DNA of 64,000 bases from Xenorhabdus cabanillasii (GTDB lineage: Bacteria > Pseudomonadota > Gammaproteobacteria > Enterobacterales > Enterobacteriaceae), in contig NZ_QTUB01000001.1 of NCBI RefSeq assembly GCF_003386665.1, forward strand, positions 2,852,001-2,916,000, read 5' to 3'. Each line of letters opens with the position of its first letter. The stretch's first letter is position 1. Below are positions 48,007 to 61,415 of this stretch, one piece after another. The notes below the pieces were generated by a model. That model was given only the letters and a program-made list of their open reading frames with translations, was not told the origin of the DNA and ran no database searches. Position numbers and translations under genes: made by a program.

Positions 48007-49935
48007 ATGCCTGTAATTACTCTTCCTGACGGTAGTCAGCGTCAGTTTGAGCATGCCGTCTCTGTGATGGATGTTGCTCGCGATATCGGGGCTGGTTTGG
48101 CAAAAGCGTGTATTGCTGGTCGTGTTAATGGCGAATTGGTGGATACATGTGAATTAATCGAAACCGATTCCACTCTTGCTATCATCACCAGTAAAGATGA
48201 AGAAGGTCTGGAAATCATCCGCCATTCATGTGCTCATTTATTGGGGCATGCAATCAAGCAATTGTGGCCTAATACGAAAATGGCAATTGGTCCTGTGATT
48301 GACAACGGTTTCTATTACGATATCGATTTAGATCGCTCTTTGACGCAGGAAGATATTGAGCTGCTTGAGAAACGCATGTTGGAACTTGCCAAGAAAGACT
48401 ATGATGTTATCAAGAAAAGAGTCACTTGGCAGGAAGCCCGTGATACTTTTGCGGCTCGTGGTGAAGAGTATAAAATCCAGATTCTGGATGAAAATATCAG
48501 CCGTGATGATCGCCCTGGCCTGTATCATCATGAAGAGTACGTGGATATGTGCCGCGGCCCTCACGTACCTAACATGCGTTTTTGTCATCATTTCAAATTG
48601 CAGAAAGTTGCAGGTGCATATTGGCGCGGCAACAGCGATAACAAAATGTTGCAACGTATTTATGGTACTGCATGGGCGGATAAAAAACAGCTTAACGCTT
48701 ATTTGTTGCGTCTGGAAGAAGCTGCAAAACGTGACCATCGTAAAATTGGTAAGCAGCTTGATTTATACCATATGCAGGAAGAAGCGCCGGGTATGGCATT
48801 CTGGCACAATGACGGTTGGACTATTTTCCGTGAGCTGGAAACTTTTGTTCGTGTCAAATTGAAAGAGTACCAATATCAGGAAGTCAAAGGCCCATTCATG
48901 ATGGACCGCATCTTGTGGGAAAAAACCGGGCACTGGGAAAACTATAAAGAGAACATGTTCACCACATCATCGGAAAACCGTGAATACTGCGTAAAACCGA
49001 TGAACTGCCCTGGCCACGTCCAGATTTTCAACCAAGGGTTAAAATCCTACCGTGATCTGCCTCTGCGTATGGCTGAGTTCGGTAGTTGTCATCGTAATGA
49101 GCCTTCAGGTGCATTACATGGTTTGATGCGTGTCCGCGGTTTTACTCAGGATGATGCTCATGTTTTCTGTACTGAAGAGCAGATCCTGCAAGAAGTCAGC
49201 AACTGCATCAAAATGATTTATGATGTATACGCTACATTCGGTTTTGAGAAGATTGTTGTTAAGCTATCGACTCGTCCGGAAAAACGCATTGGTACTGAAA
49301 AACAGTGGGATGAAGCGGAAGCTGATCTCGCAGAAGCGCTGAAAATGAATGGTATTGAATTTGAATATCAGCCTGGTGAAGGTGCGTTTTATGGCCCTAA
49401 AATTGAATTTACTTTGTATGATTGTTTGGATCGTGCGTGGCAATGTGGTACTGTGCAGCTAGATTTTTCACTGCCAGCGCGTTTGAGTGCGTCATATGTC
49501 GGTGAAAATAACGAACGTAAGGTTCCTGTAATGATCCATCGTGCTGTTCTTGGTTCCCTTGAACGGTTCATCGGTATTCTGACAGAAGAGTATGCTGGGT
49601 TCTTCCCAACATGGCTGGCACCTCAACAGGTAGTTGTCATGAATATTACGGATGGTCAGTCAGATTATGTACAGGAATTGGTTAAAAAACTTCAAGATGC
49701 AGGCATTCGTGCAAAAGCAGACTTGAGAAACGAGAAGATTGGCTTTAAAATTCGCGAACACACTCTGCGTCGAGTGCCTTATATGCTTGTCTGTGGTGAT
49801 AAAGAGGTCGAGTCAGGAAAAGTTTCCGTTCGTACCCGCCGAGGCAAGGATTTAGGTAGCATAGATGTCAGTGAGTTTACAGAGAAACTACTGACAGAAA
49901 TACGTAGTCGTAATCTTCGTCAATTGGAGGAATAA
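48007..49935 (+). CDS. thrS: Threonyl-tRNA synthetase
   Basis: ThrRS charges tRNA-Thr. The 642-residue class II synthetase matches E. coli. It has an N-terminal TGS domain (1-62, [16 protein letters not shown]), an editing domain (about 65-240, with [16 protein letters not shown] and the HxxxH...C zinc/editing motif), the catalytic core with motif 2 around [25 protein letters not shown], and the C-terminal anticodon-binding domain ending QLEE. The Zn-binding Cys/His are in [14 protein letters not shown] and [16 protein letters not shown]. Translation is autoregulated by the upstream operator. It begins the thrS-infC-rpmI-rplT-pheST-ihfA cluster. Confidence 0.98.
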   Translation: MPVITLPDGSQRQFEHAVSVMDVARDIGAGLAKACIAGRVNGELVDTCELIETDSTLAIITSKDEEGLEIIRHSCAHLLGHAIKQLWPNTKMAIGPVIDNGFYYDIDLDRSLTQEDIELLEKRMLELAKKDYDVIKKRVTWQEARDTFAARGEEYKIQILDENISRDDRPGLYHHEEYVDMCRGPHVPNMRFCHHFKLQKVAGAYWRGNSDNKMLQRIYGTAWADKKQLNAYLLRLEEAAKRDHRKIGKQLDLYHMQEEAPGMAFWHNDGWTIFRELETFVRVKLKEYQYQEVKGPFMMDRILWEKTGHWENYKENMFTTSSENREYCVKPMNCPGHVQIFNQGLKSYRDLPLRMAEFGSCHRNEPSGALHGLMRVRGFTQDDAHVFCTEEQILQEVSNCIKMIYDVYATFGFEKIVVKLSTRPEKRIGTEKQWDEAEADLAEALKMNGIEFEYQPGEGAFYGPKIEFTLYDCLDRAWQCGTVQLDFSLPARLSASYVGENNERKVPVMIHRAVLGSLERFIGILTEEYAGFFPTWLAPQQVVVMNITDGQSDYVQELVKKLQDAGIRAKADLRNEKIGFKIREHTLRRVPYMLVCGDKEVESGKVSVRTRRGKDLGSIDVSEFTEKLLTEIRSRNLRQLEE

Positions 49936-50478
<543 letters not shown>

Positions 50479-50549
50479 TCAGGCAGACAAGTAATAGGCT
50501 CTAACCATTTGGATGGAGTCTATTCGCCTTACTAGTTCGTTGTAATTAA

Positions 50550-50768
<219 letters not shown>

Positions 50769-50801
50769 GCAATTTTTTAGATTAGAACTCAGAGACGATA
50801 G

Positions 50802-51167
<366 letters not shown>

Positions 51168-51178
51168 GTCAGGTTAGA

Positions 51179-51206
51179 AGAGGGAGCAACGCTCCCTCTT
51201 TTACTT
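51179..51206 (+). terminator. Terminator after rplT
   Basis: AGAGGGAGC pairs with GCTCCCTCT across AAC, followed by TTTACTTTTTT. It separates the infC-rpmI-rplT transcript from pheST. Confidence 0.85.
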
Positions 51207-51292
51207 TTTTCAAAAATATGCTTACTATTAGTCAAGTTTGCTGGTCAGGTGAAAATAGCCGGCTTAAAAATGATATAGGAGAGAGAATAAAA

Positions 51293-51340
51293 ATGATGAA
51301 ATTAGCCTTTTTTCGTTTCTTTTTTTACTTTAGCACCTAA
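51293..51340 (+). CDS. pheM: pheST operon leader peptide
   Basis: The 15-residue peptide MMKLAFFRFFFYFST contains six Phe, the control codons of the attenuator; E. coli PheM ends in the same RFFFYFST. Ribosome stalling at Phe codons when Phe-tRNA is scarce prevents the terminator at 51388 from forming. AGGAGAG lies about 12 bases upstream of the first ATG. Confidence 0.93.
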   Translation: MMKLAFFRFFFYFST

Positions 51341-51387
51341 AATCAGGGGGCTTTGCGCGTAAGAAAAGAAACGAAAAACAGCGCTTG

Positions 51388-51413
51388 AGCCTCCGGTATG
51401 GAGGCTTTTTTAT
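51388..51413 (+). terminator. pheST attenuator
   Basis: AGCCTCC-GGTAT-GGAGGCT followed by TTTTTTATTT forms the leader terminator. It is preceded by AGAAAAGAAACGAAAAACAGCGC, which can take part in the alternative antiterminator with the leader. It sits between pheM and pheS as in E. coli. Confidence 0.9.
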
Positions 51414-51459
51414 TTCTATGACCTCATTTACAGATATACACATATTGATGAGGGCATAG

Positions 51460-52488
<1,029 letters not shown>

Positions 52489-52502
52489 GGCGGGAATATC
52501 TC

Positions 52503-54890
52503 ATGAAATTCAGTGAACTCTGGTTACGCGAGTGGGCGAATCCTGCTATCAGCAGTGAAGAATTGTCTGATCAAATCACCATGGCAGGTTTGGAAGTTGA
52601 TGGTGTTGAAAAAGTAGCGGGTCAATTCCACGGTGTTTTTGTTGGTGAAGTTGTTGAGTGTGCTCAGCATCCGAATGCGGATAAATTGCGCGTTACAAAA
52701 GTCAATGTAGGTGGCGATCGCCTGTTGGATATTGTCTGTGGTGCGCCAAATTGTCGTCAGGGGCTTCGTGTAGCTGTTGCTACTGTTGGCGCTGTACTAC
52801 CGGGTGATTTCAAAATAAAAGCTGCCAAATTACGTGGTGAACCATCAGAAGGTATGCTTTGTTCATTTTCCGAACTGGGAATTGCCAGTGATCAGGATGG
52901 TATCATCGAACTGCCTGCGGATGCGTCAATTGGCTCCGACTTACGTGATTACATGAAGCTGGATGATAATGCGATTGAAATCAGCATTACACCTAACCGT
53001 GCTGATTGCTTGAGCATTCAGGGTGTTGCACGTGATGTTGCTGTTATCAATAAACTGTCAATGACTCAGCCAGAAATCGAATCTGTTAAATCATCTACAG
53101 ATGCGACATTCCCTATCCGTGTTGATGCACCAGAAGCTTGCCCACGTTATCTGGGACGAGTTATCAAGAATGTTAATGTTAAGGCAGTGACACCATTATG
53201 GATGCGTGAAAAGCTGCGTCGTGGTGGTATTCGTTCTATTGATCCTGTTGTTGATGTGACCAATTATGTATTACTTGAATTGGGTCAACCATTGCACGCA
53301 TTCGATTTAGAACGTCTAAGCGGTTCAATTATCGTGCGTATGGCAGAGCAGGGTGAAAAATTAACACTGCTAGATGGTAATCAAGCGGAACTTTCTGCTG
53401 ATACTCTTGTCATTGCTGATGAAAAGCAACCACTTGCAATCGCAGGTATTTTCGGCGGCGAATATTCTGGAGTTAATGCTGAAACTCAGCATATTCTGCT
53501 GGAGAGTGCTTTCTTTGCACCATTGGCAATTACAGGTCGTGCCCGTCGTTATGGCCTGCATACAGATGCTTCTCATCGTTTTGAACGAGGCGTTGATCCA
53601 CAGCTTCAATACAAAGCGATGGAATATGCGACTCAGTTATTGACTGCTATTTGTGGTGGGGAAGCTGGTGAGATCATCGATGTTACCAGTGAATCTCATC
53701 TGCCGAAGCCAGCAACTATTACTCTGACCCGCAGCAAATTGAATCGTTTGATTGGCCATCATATTGCTGATGAACAAGTAACGGATATTCTGGCACGTTT
53801 AGGTTGTCAGGTAACAGAACATAATGATAGTTGGGAAACAGTTGCACCAAGCTGGCGTTTCGATATGCAGATTGAAGAAGATCTGGTTGAAGAAGTTGCC
53901 CGTATTTATGGTTATAACAATATCCCTGATGTACCTGTACGTGCTGATTTGGTAATGATTTCACATCGTGAAGCGGATTTATCCCTGAAACGTGTAAAAA
54001 CCATGCTGGTGGACAAAGGTTATCAGGAAGCTATTACCTATAGTTTTGTTGATCCTAAGATCCAGCAATATTTGCACCCACAGCAAGAAGCATTGATCCT
54101 GCCAAATCCAATTTCAGCTGATATGTCTGCAATGCGTCTGTCTTTGTTGACAGGATTATTGACTACTGTTGCGTATAATCAGAACCGTCAACAGAATAGA
54201 GTTCGATTATTTGAAACAGGTCTACGTTTTGTACCTGATGAAAGCGCAGAATATGGAATTCGGCAGGAATTGATGCTTGGTGGTGTAATTGCCGGAAATC
54301 GTTTCGATGAACACTGGTTGATTGAAAAACAAGCAGTTGACTTCTTTGATCTGAAAGGTGATTTAGAATCTGTTTTAGAAATGACGGGTAAACTATCCGA
54401 GATTTCTTTTAAAGCAGAAGAACATCCTGCTTTGCATCCCGGACAAAGTGCTGGGATTTATCTGGGAAATAATTACATTGGTTATATTGGGGTTGTTCAT
54501 CCAGAGCTGGAACGTAAACTTGACTTGAATGGCCGCACCGTGGTATTCGAATTGTTGTGGGCCAACCTTGCGGACCGCATAATTCCAGAAATGAAGGAAG
54601 TTTCTCGCTTCCCATCCAATCGCCGTGATATCGCGATAGTTGTGCCTGAAAATGTAGCCGCAGAAGATATTCTGGTTGAATGTAAGAAAGTTGGCATAAA
54701 TCATATAGTTGGCATAAACTTATTTGACGTGTATTGTGGTAAAGGTGTCGCGGAAGGCTGTAAAAGCCTTGCTATTAGCTTAATCTTGCAGGATACCTCG
54801 CGTACACTGGAAGAAGAAGAGATTGCTGCGACCGTTAACAAATGCGTTGCTGCATTAGAACAGCGATTCCAAGCATCCTTGAGGGACTGA
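52503..54890 (+). CDS. pheT: Phenylalanyl-tRNA synthetase beta subunit
   Basis: PheT forms the tRNA-binding and editing part of PheRS. The 795-residue protein is full length. It has an N-terminal EMAP-type OB fold (about 40-150, [21 protein letters not shown]), the B3/B4 editing domain (about 210-380), B5 and catalytic-like modules, and a C-terminal RNA-recognition-type anticodon-binding domain ([14 protein letters not shown]...[13 protein letters not shown]). Its stop codon is four bases before ihfA, as in E. coli. Confidence 0.97.
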   Translation: MKFSELWLREWANPAISSEELSDQITMAGLEVDGVEKVAGQFHGVFVGEVVECAQHPNADKLRVTKVNVGGDRLLDIVCGAPNCRQGLRVAVATVGAVLPGDFKIKAAKLRGEPSEGMLCSFSELGIASDQDGIIELPADASIGSDLRDYMKLDDNAIEISITPNRADCLSIQGVARDVAVINKLSMTQPEIESVKSSTDATFPIRVDAPEACPRYLGRVIKNVNVKAVTPLWMREKLRRGGIRSIDPVVDVTNYVLLELGQPLHAFDLERLSGSIIVRMAEQGEKLTLLDGNQAELSADTLVIADEKQPLAIAGIFGGEYSGVNAETQHILLESAFFAPLAITGRARRYGLHTDASHRFERGVDPQLQYKAMEYATQLLTAICGGEAGEIIDVTSESHLPKPATITLTRSKLNRLIGHHIADEQVTDILARLGCQVTEHNDSWETVAPSWRFDMQIEEDLVEEVARIYGYNNIPDVPVRADLVMISHREADLSLKRVKTMLVDKGYQEAITYSFVDPKIQQYLHPQQEALILPNPISADMSAMRLSLLTGLLTTVAYNQNRQQNRVRLFETGLRFVPDESAEYGIRQELMLGGVIAGNRFDEHWLIEKQAVDFFDLKGDLESVLEMTGKLSEISFKAEEHPALHPGQSAGIYLGNNYIGYIGVVHPELERKLDLNGRTVVFELLWANLADRIIPEMKEVSRFPSNRRDIAIVVPENVAAEDILVECKKVGINHIVGINLFDVYCGKGVAEGCKSLAISLILQDTSRTLEEEEIAATVNKCVAALEQRFQASLRD

Positions 54891-54894
54891 ACTT

Positions 54895-55191
54895 ATGGCG
54901 CTTACTAAAGCTGAAATGTCAGAAAATCTGTTTGAAAAACTGGGTATTAGCAAACGTGACGCTAAAGATCTAGTGGAAATATTCTTTGAAGAAGTGCGTC
55001 GTTCTTTGGAGAATGGGGAGCAGGTTAAGTTATCTGGATTTGGCAACTTTGATTTGAGAGATAAAAACCAACGTCCAGGCCGTAACCCGAAGACAGGCGA
55101 GGATATTCCAATTACTGCTCGCCGAGTTGTCACTTTTCGCCCGGGGCAGAAGTTGAAAAGTCGGGTAGAAAGAGCTTTACCAAAAGAATAA
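54895..55191 (+). CDS. ihfA: Integration host factor alpha subunit
   Basis: IhfA pairs with IhfB to bend DNA at specific sites in recombination, replication and transcription. The 98-residue protein [72 protein letters not shown] matches E. coli IhfA closely, including the intercalating proline arm ([12 protein letters not shown]). It is expressed with pheST and probably from an internal promoter. Confidence 0.98.
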   Translation: MALTKAEMSENLFEKLGISKRDAKDLVEIFFEEVRRSLENGEQVKLSGFGNFDLRDKNQRPGRNPKTGEDIPITARRVVTFRPGQKLKSRVERALPKE

Positions 55192-55197
55192 TGCATA

Positions 55198-55226
55198 AAA
55201 AGACCGCCATTAAGCGGTCTTTTTTC
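55198..55226 (+). terminator. Terminator of ihfA
   Basis: AAAGACCGC pairs with GCGGTCTTT across CATTAA, followed by T to 55226. btuC starts at 55258, so btuCD may depend on its own promoter or on read-through. Confidence 0.85.
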
Positions 55227-55257
55227 TTATTTTCCATTCTGAATAATTTCACTCTTC

Positions 55258-56277
55258 ATGTTACCTACACACTCTTTATCGACACTTTCTGTCACTGAAT
55301 TGATCACACGCCAGAGAAAACGTGATTATCGGATGATGATTTTTTTATTCGCTTTGTCAATTGTGCTGTTTATTTTATCACTGTGTGCCGGGGAAATATG
55401 GTTCTGGCCCAATCAATGGTTGTCTGATCCTGCACGGCTTTTTATTTGGCAATTAAGATTGCCCAGAGCACTGGCGGTGTTTGCCGTTGGTGCAAGTTTG
55501 GCGGCGTCTGGTGCAGTTATGCAGGCATTATTTGAAAATCCATTGGCTGAACCCGGACTATTAGGAATTAGTAATGGTGCGGGAGTCGTGGTTGTTTTTT
55601 TGATCCTTGTTTTTCATGGTATTGCTCCATTGTGGATATTAAGTACCGGTGCAGTTTTAGGCGCACTACTTATGACCACGATTTTATTCGCTTTCTCTAA
55701 AAGGCACCGGGTGACTAATGCACGCTTATTATTAATTGGCGTAGCTTTCGGTGTTGTATTCGGAGCTATGATGACATGGATGGTTTATTTCAGCACCAGT
55801 CTGGACTTGCGCCAATTGATGTACTGGATGATGGGTAGTTTTAGCGGTATTGATTGGCGGCAGATATGGCTGGTGATCGCACTGATCCCTGTTATTTTCT
55901 GGTTAAGCGGAACCGGGAAGATACTTAATTATCTCTCCCTGGGGGAATTGCAGGCGCAACAATTGGGTATATCTCATAATAAATGGCGTAATTTATTTGT
56001 ATCGGCAGTGGGATTATTGGTTGGTTTAAGTGTTGCCCTTGCCGGAGCGATCAGTTTTATCGGTTTGGTGCTTCCCCATATTTTGAGGCTGCTTGGTCTT
56101 ACGGATCATAAGACTTTACTACCAACCTGTACATTGGCGGGAGGGAGTTGCTTGCTGTTGGCAGATTTAATTTCTCGTTTATCTTTATCCCATGCTGAAG
56201 TACCGATCGGTGTTGTTACAGTAACGTTGGGAGCCCCCGTTTTTATCTGGCTGTTATTAAAAACACCCCGGACATAG
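55258..56277 (+). CDS. btuC: Vitamin B12 ABC transporter permease
   Basis: BtuC is the membrane subunit of the B12 importer BtuCD-F. The 339-residue protein has about ten membrane helices, with [90 protein letters not shown] and [27 protein letters not shown], matching E. coli BtuC. In E. coli btuE lies between btuC and btuD; it is absent here. Confidence 0.94.
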   Translation: MLPTHSLSTLSVTELITRQRKRDYRMMIFLFALSIVLFILSLCAGEIWFWPNQWLSDPARLFIWQLRLPRALAVFAVGASLAASGAVMQALFENPLAEPGLLGISNGAGVVVVFLILVFHGIAPLWILSTGAVLGALLMTTILFAFSKRHRVTNARLLLIGVAFGVVFGAMMTWMVYFSTSLDLRQLMYWMMGSFSGIDWRQIWLVIALIPVIFWLSGTGKILNYLSLGELQAQQLGISHNKWRNLFVSAVGLLVGLSVALAGAISFIGLVLPHILRLLGLTDHKTLLPTCTLAGGSCLLLADLISRLSLSHAEVPIGVVTVTLGAPVFIWLLLKTPRT

Positions 56278-56382
56278 CTACATGTTCATCATAACTATGC
56301 ATTAGGTATTAATGAATGACCTGGTAGATTACGGAAAGGCACGAAGAGAATAACAAAGAAATAAAAGAGTAGGGAAGATAGC

Positions 56383-57150
56383 ATGACTCATCGACCACTT
56401 TTAGTATTGGATAATATCACGGTCAGTAACAGGCTGGCCTCACTGTCTGCATCAGTAAAGGCTGGCGAGAAAGTTCACTTAGTTGGGTTGAACGGTTCAG
56501 GAAAAAGCACTTTACTTGCAGCAATTGCCGGAGTTTTGCCTCACGGTGGCAATATTTATATCAATGGCAAAGAATTGCGTGATTATCGACAAAGTGAATT
56601 AGCGCAATGCCGGGCATGGTTCTCTCAATCTGCTTCAGCTCCTGTTATGCCTGTTTTTCAATATTTGGATATGTACCGCCCTGAGTTGGCACGATTGTCT
56701 GAAGGAGAAGAGGTGTTATATGAACTTTGTCGGCAACTGAAATTGACCACATTACTGTCTTCAACAATTGGGCAATTATCGGGAGGAGAATGGCAGCGGG
56801 TCAGGTTGGCTGGTGCTTTTTTGCAGGTATGGCCTGAATTGAATTCAGATGGGAAATTATTACTTCTTGATGAACCAACTAATAACCTTGATATCACCCA
56901 ACAAGCTATTTTAGATAAATTAATTAACCAGTTTTGTACATTAGGTGGTTCTGTTTTATTGAGTAGCCACGATCTTAATCACACTTACGAACAGGCTAGT
57001 AATGTATGGTTACTTTTACGCGGTAAATTATTTATGTCGGGTATTCCACGGAGTATTATGAATGAAATTAATTTATCTGAAATTTTTGAAATAAACATTA
57101 GACATATCAAAAATAATAACTATAAATTATGGAGGGTCGATCATACTTAA
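56383..57150 (+). CDS. btuD: Vitamin B12 ABC transporter ATPase
   Basis: BtuD powers B12 uptake. The 255-residue protein has Walker [18 protein letters not shown], signature LSGGEWQRVRLAGAFLQVWPEL, Walker B LLLLDEPTNNLDI and the switch His in LLSSHDLNHTYE. It follows btuC by 105 non-coding bases that look like what is left after loss of btuE. The C-terminal 25 residues are AT-rich and diverge from E. coli. Confidence 0.94.
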   Translation: MTHRPLLVLDNITVSNRLASLSASVKAGEKVHLVGLNGSGKSTLLAAIAGVLPHGGNIYINGKELRDYRQSELAQCRAWFSQSASAPVMPVFQYLDMYRPELARLSEGEEVLYELCRQLKLTTLLSSTIGQLSGGEWQRVRLAGAFLQVWPELNSDGKLLLLDEPTNNLDITQQAILDKLINQFCTLGGSVLLSSHDLNHTYEQASNVWLLLRGKLFMSGIPRSIMNEINLSEIFEINIRHIKNNNYKLWRVDHT

Positions 57151-57236
57151 TTTTCATAAATAGAAAATCACCTTAATTGATTGCTTTCTTTTTGGGTGTG
57201 TTGATTGCCCTTGAATTTGTTTGCTTGTTGTTATTT

Positions 57237-57253
57237 TGTTTAGTGAATGTTTT
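57237..57253 (+). promoter_or_regulatory. PhoP box upstream of arnB
   Basis: TGTTTA (57237) - five bases - TGTTTT (57248) fits the PhoP direct-repeat consensus (G/T)GTTTA-N5-(G/T)GTTTA with one mismatch, 36 bases upstream of the arnB start. In Photorhabdus the arn (pbgPE) operon is known to depend on PhoPQ. Confidence 0.75.
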
Positions 57254-57288
57254 TCATCATAAAATAAATCAGGCTACACAAGGCGATT

Positions 57289-58434
57289 ATGGATAACTTT
57301 TTACCATTCTCTCGTCCATCAATTGGGAATGAAGAGATCAAAGCAGTAGAGAAAGTTTTACGTTCAGGCTGGATTACAACAGGGCCACAAAATCAGCAGT
57401 TAGAACAGGATTTTGCTCGGATGTTTGGTTGCAGACATGCGATAGCTTTGTATTCTGCTACGGCGGGAATGCATCTGGCCTTGCTGGCGTTAGGTATTGG
57501 ATCTGGTGATGAAGTAATCACTCCTTCCCAAACCTGGGTTTCTACTATCAATATGATTTGCCTGTTAGGTGCTGAACCAGTCATGGTCGATGTGGATCGT
57601 GATACTCTGATGGTTAATGCCAAAACGATTAAACAGGCTATTACACCGAAAACCAAAGCAATTATCCCTGTCCACTATGCAGGTGCGCCCTGTGATCTTG
57701 ATGCCTTGCGTGCGGTTGCTAAAGAAGCTGATATTCCCTTGATTGAAGATGCCGCTCATGCAGTGGGAACCCGCTATAAGAATGAATGGGTTGGTGAACA
57801 GGGAACGGCTATCTTTTCTTTCCACGCCATCAAAAACATGACATGTGCGGAAGGTGGCATGTTGGTTACAGATAATGATGAACTTGCGCAGCGAGTTCGT
57901 TGTTTGAAGTTTCATGGGTTGGCCGTTGATGCTTTTGATCGGCAGATCCAGGGCAGGAAACCTCAGGCAGAAGTTATTGAACCGGGCTTTAAATACAATT
58001 TATCAGATATTCATGCGGCGGTGGCGGTTGTCCAGCTAAGCAAATTAGCATCCATGAATGCCCGCCGCCGGGAGCTGGTAGCGCGATATTCTTCTGCTCT
58101 TAAAGATACCCCTTTACAGATGTTAAGTGTGCCTGAGTATGAACATTGGCACTCTCATCATTTATTCATGGTACGTGTTGATCAAAGTATTTGCGGTATT
58201 GACCGCGATACTTTCATGACGCGCTTAAAAGAACGCAATATCGGCACAGGATTACATTTCAGAGCGGTGCATACACAACAATATTATCGGCAACGTTATC
58301 CAGTGCTGTCTCTGCCTGAATCTGAGTGGAATTCGGCAACACTTTGTTCGTTACCCCTTTTTCCAGATATGAACAATGATGATGCAGATCGTGTCGTGAA
58401 TGCAGTGTTGGAAATTCTTGCGGAGTGTAGATAG
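57289..58434 (+). CDS. arnB: UDP-4-amino-4-deoxy-L-arabinose:oxoglutarate aminotransferase
   Basis: ArnB transfers the amino group from glutamate to UDP-4-keto-arabinose, forming UDP-L-Ara4N. The 381-residue PLP enzyme of the DegT/DnrJ/EryC1 family has [40 protein letters not shown] and the PLP-Lys segment [22 protein letters not shown]. It is the first gene of arnBCADTE, called pbgPE in Photorhabdus. The pathway gives L-Ara4N-modified lipid A and resistance to cationic peptides. Confidence 0.96.
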   Translation: MDNFLPFSRPSIGNEEIKAVEKVLRSGWITTGPQNQQLEQDFARMFGCRHAIALYSATAGMHLALLALGIGSGDEVITPSQTWVSTINMICLLGAEPVMVDVDRDTLMVNAKTIKQAITPKTKAIIPVHYAGAPCDLDALRAVAKEADIPLIEDAAHAVGTRYKNEWVGEQGTAIFSFHAIKNMTCAEGGMLVTDNDELAQRVRCLKFHGLAVDAFDRQIQGRKPQAEVIEPGFKYNLSDIHAAVAVVQLSKLASMNARRRELVARYSSALKDTPLQMLSVPEYEHWHSHHLFMVRVDQSICGIDRDTFMTRLKERNIGTGLHFRAVHTQQYYRQRYPVLSLPESEWNSATLCSLPLFPDMNNDDADRVVNAVLEILAECR

Positions 58435-58440
58435 TGGTGT

Positions 58441-59415
58441 TTGAAAAAAATAAAAAAAGTTTCGGTTGTTATTCCGGTTTATAACGAAGAAGAAAGCTTG
58501 TCCCAATTATTGGAAAGGACGATATCTGCATGTCAACAACTTGAGCAGAAATATGAATTAATTTTAGTAGATGATGGTAGCCGCGACAGCTCCGCCGATA
58601 TTTTGACTCAAGTGGCTGAAGATCCTAAAAATCATGTCATTGCAATTTTGCTGAACCGTAATTATGGGCAGCACTCTGCAATTATGGCGGGATTTCATCA
58701 GGCCGATGGTGATCTTATCATCACCCTTGATGCAGATTTACAAAATCCACCGGAAGAGATCCCCCGTTTAGTGAAAACAGCCGAAGAGGGATATGATGTT
58801 GTCGGTACACGCCGTGCCAATCGTCAGGATCCTTGGTTCCGTAAAACCGCCTCTAAGATCATTAATGCAATGATCACGAAAGCAACGGGGCGTTCAATGG
58901 GGGATTACGGCTGTATGTTACGGGCATATCGCCGCCATATTGTGCGAGCGATGTTGCAGTGTCATGAACGCAGCACATTCATTCCTATTCTGGCTAACAC
59001 ATTCGCCCGCAAAACAATCGAAATTGATGTAGCTCATGCAGAGCGTGAGTTCGGTGATTCAAAATACAGCTTTATGAAGCTGATAAACCTGATGTATGAC
59101 CTGTTAACTTGTCTGACAACAGCACCGTTACGGTTATTGAGTGTTGTGGGAAGTATTATTGCTGTGACGGGTTTCCTGTTGGCTATTTTGTTGATTGCCT
59201 TACGCCTTATTTTTGGTTCCATGTGGGCTGCTGAGGGCGTGTTTACTTTATTTGCCATCCTTTTCATGTTCATTGGTGCACAGTTCGTTGCGATGGGGTT
59301 ACTCGGAGAATATATCGGCCGGATATATAACGATGTCCGTGCACGTCCACGTTATTTTATTCAAAAAGTGGTCGGAGCTAAAAAAACCGACGATAATCAG
59401 GAAAAAAGAGAATGA
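58441..59415 (+). CDS. arnC: Undecaprenyl-phosphate 4-deoxy-4-formamido-L-arabinose transferase
   Basis: ArnC is a GT2 glycosyltransferase that attaches the formylated arabinose to undecaprenyl phosphate at the inner membrane. It shows [66 protein letters not shown] and two C-terminal membrane segments. The only in-frame start is a rare TTG at 58441 with no clear RBS. E. coli ArnC begins MFE...KKVSVVIP; here GTG TTT GAA at 58437 would give that start, but it is one base out of frame, and removing one A from the A7 run 58444-58450 would join it. So the true start may be the GTG, with a +1 run error. The rest of the gene is intact and ends overlapping arnA by four bases. Confidence 0.9.
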   Translation: MKKIKKVSVVIPVYNEEESLSQLLERTISACQQLEQKYELILVDDGSRDSSADILTQVAEDPKNHVIAILLNRNYGQHSAIMAGFHQADGDLIITLDADLQNPPEEIPRLVKTAEEGYDVVGTRRANRQDPWFRKTASKIINAMITKATGRSMGDYGCMLRAYRRHIVRAMLQCHERSTFIPILANTFARKTIEIDVAHAEREFGDSKYSFMKLINLMYDLLTCLTTAPLRLLSVVGSIIAVTGFLLAILLIALRLIFGSMWAAEGVFTLFAILFMFIGAQFVAMGLLGEYIGRIYNDVRARPRYFIQKVVGAKKTDDNQEKRE

Positions 59416-61415
59416 AAGCCGTTATTTTTGCCTATCATGATATTGGTTGTGTCGGACTTAATGCATTAGTGAGAGCGGGGTTTGATATTCAGGCTGTCTT
59501 TACACATGTCGATGATCCGAATGAAAATAATTTTTTCTCTTCTGTGGCACATATTGGTGCGGATTTAGGCTTACCTGTATTTGCTCCGGAGAATGTCAAT
59601 CATCCACTCTGGATTGAACGTATTAGTGAAATGCAGCCGGAGGTTATTTTCTCATTTTATTATCGCGATCTGCTCAGTCAGGATATTTTATCACTGGCAA
59701 CAAAAGGAGCATTTAACTTACATGGTTCTTTATTACCTAAATATCGTGGTCGTGCACCTGTTAACTGGGCGATATTAAATGGTGAGACAGAAACAGGTGT
59801 AACACTGCATAAAATGGTAGCAAGGGCAGATGCCGGAGATATTGTTGCTCAACAGGCAGTACAGATTGAGAAAACAGACACTTCATTGGGTATTCATGGA
59901 AAAATTCGTGAAGCCGCAGTTGAACTATTGAATAATATTCTGCCTCAGATAAAAGCGAATAATTACCCCTCTATTGCGCAGGATGAAAATCAGGCAACCT
60001 ATTTTGGTCGCAGGACAGCAGAGGACGGGAAAATTTTCTGGCATAAATCTGCTGAAGAGATTAATAACCTCGTCCGGGCGGTAACAGAACCTTATCCAGG
60101 CGCATTTACTTTCCTCGGTGAGCGTAAAATTACTATCTGGCGTTCACGCCCGATTAATAAAGCTCATGATAAACAGCCAGGAACCGTGCTTTCTGTGGAT
60201 CCACTGATTATTGCGTGTGGAGAAGGGGCATTAGAGATTGTCAGTGGACAGAGTGAATCCGGTATTTATGTGCAGGGTAGCCGACTCGCTTTGGAAATGG
60301 GGATTGTGGCAGGCATTCGGATTGGGCCGAAAGCCACAACACAAATCAGCCGCCGTAAACGTGTCTTGATTCTGGGGGTTAACGGATTTATCGGTAATCA
60401 TCTGACAGAACGTCTGTTGAACGATGGTAATTATGATATCTATGGAATGGATATTGGCACTTCTGCCATTGAGCGTTTTATCGGTAATCCAAATTTTCAT
60501 TTTATTGAAGGGGATGTCAGCATTCACACAGAATGGATCGAATACCACATTAAAAAATGTGATGTTGTGCTGCCATTAGTGGCGATAGCTACACCTATCG
60601 AATATACCCGTAACCCGTTGCGTGTTTTTGAGTTGGATTTTGAAGAAAACCTGAAAATTGTTCGCTATTGCGTGAAATACAATAAACGGATTATTTTCCC
60701 GTCCACTTCTGAAGTTTATGGCATGTGTGACGACAAGGAATTCGATGAGGATACTTCTCGTTTAATTGTGGGGCCAATCAACAAACAGCGTTGGATCTAT
60801 TCAGTTTCTAAGCAATTGCTTGATCGTGTTATTTGGGCATACGGCGAAAAAGAGGGCTTGAAATTTACTTTGTTCCGGCCATTTAACTGGATGGGGCCGA
60901 GGTTAGACAATTTGAACTCAGCCCGTATTGGTAGTTCAAGGGCAATTACTCAGTTAATTTTAAATCTGGTGGAAGGTTCCCCCATTAAGTTGGTTGACGG
61001 GGGAGAGCAGAAGCGCTGTTTCACTGATATTCATGATGGAATTGAAGCGTTATTCAGAATTATCGAGAACCGGAATGGCTTGTGTGACGGCCAGATTATC
61101 AATATCGGTAATCCGACGAATGAGGCCAGTATCCGTCAATTAGCTGAAATATTGCTGAATAGCTTTGAAAAACATGAACTACGTAGATATTTTCCTCCGT
61201 TTGCCGGATTCAAGAAAATCGAAAGCAGTAGTTATTATGGTCAGGGGTATCAGGATGTTGAACACCGCAAGCCTAGCATTAAAAACGCGGCACATCTGTT
61301 GGGATGGAAACCCACGATCAATATGGAACAAACCATTGATGAGACATTGGATTTCTTCTTGCGTGATGCTGTGAAAGAGCTAAAAAAGAAGAAAGAATAT
61401 GCAGGGCATATATGA
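59412..61415 (+). CDS. arnA: Bifunctional UDP-Ara4N formyltransferase / UDP-GlcA oxidative decarboxylase
   Basis: ArnA has two activities. The N-terminal formyltransferase domain (1 to about 300) uses formyl-THF, with the catalytic Asn/His in [18 protein letters not shown]. The C-terminal NAD-dependent decarboxylase (from about 315; GxxGxxG as [17 protein letters not shown], then STSEVYGMC and [13 protein letters not shown] with the SDR Tyr/Lys) converts UDP-glucuronate to UDP-4-keto-arabinose. The 667-residue length is near the family norm. It overlaps arnC and arnD by four bases each. Confidence 0.97.
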   Translation: MKAVIFAYHDIGCVGLNALVRAGFDIQAVFTHVDDPNENNFFSSVAHIGADLGLPVFAPENVNHPLWIERISEMQPEVIFSFYYRDLLSQDILSLATKGAFNLHGSLLPKYRGRAPVNWAILNGETETGVTLHKMVARADAGDIVAQQAVQIEKTDTSLGIHGKIREAAVELLNNILPQIKANNYPSIAQDENQATYFGRRTAEDGKIFWHKSAEEINNLVRAVTEPYPGAFTFLGERKITIWRSRPINKAHDKQPGTVLSVDPLIIACGEGALEIVSGQSESGIYVQGSRLALEMGIVAGIRIGPKATTQISRRKRVLILGVNGFIGNHLTERLLNDGNYDIYGMDIGTSAIERFIGNPNFHFIEGDVSIHTEWIEYHIKKCDVVLPLVAIATPIEYTRNPLRVFELDFEENLKIVRYCVKYNKRIIFPSTSEVYGMCDDKEFDEDTSRLIVGPINKQRWIYSVSKQLLDRVIWAYGEKEGLKFTLFRPFNWMGPRLDNLNSARIGSSRAITQLILNLVEGSPIKLVDGGEQKRCFTDIHDGIEALFRIIENRNGLCDGQIINIGNPTNEASIRQLAEILLNSFEKHELRRYFPPFAGFKKIESSSYYGQGYQDVEHRKPSIKNAAHLLGWKPTINMEQTIDETLDFFLRDAVKELKKKKEYAGHI

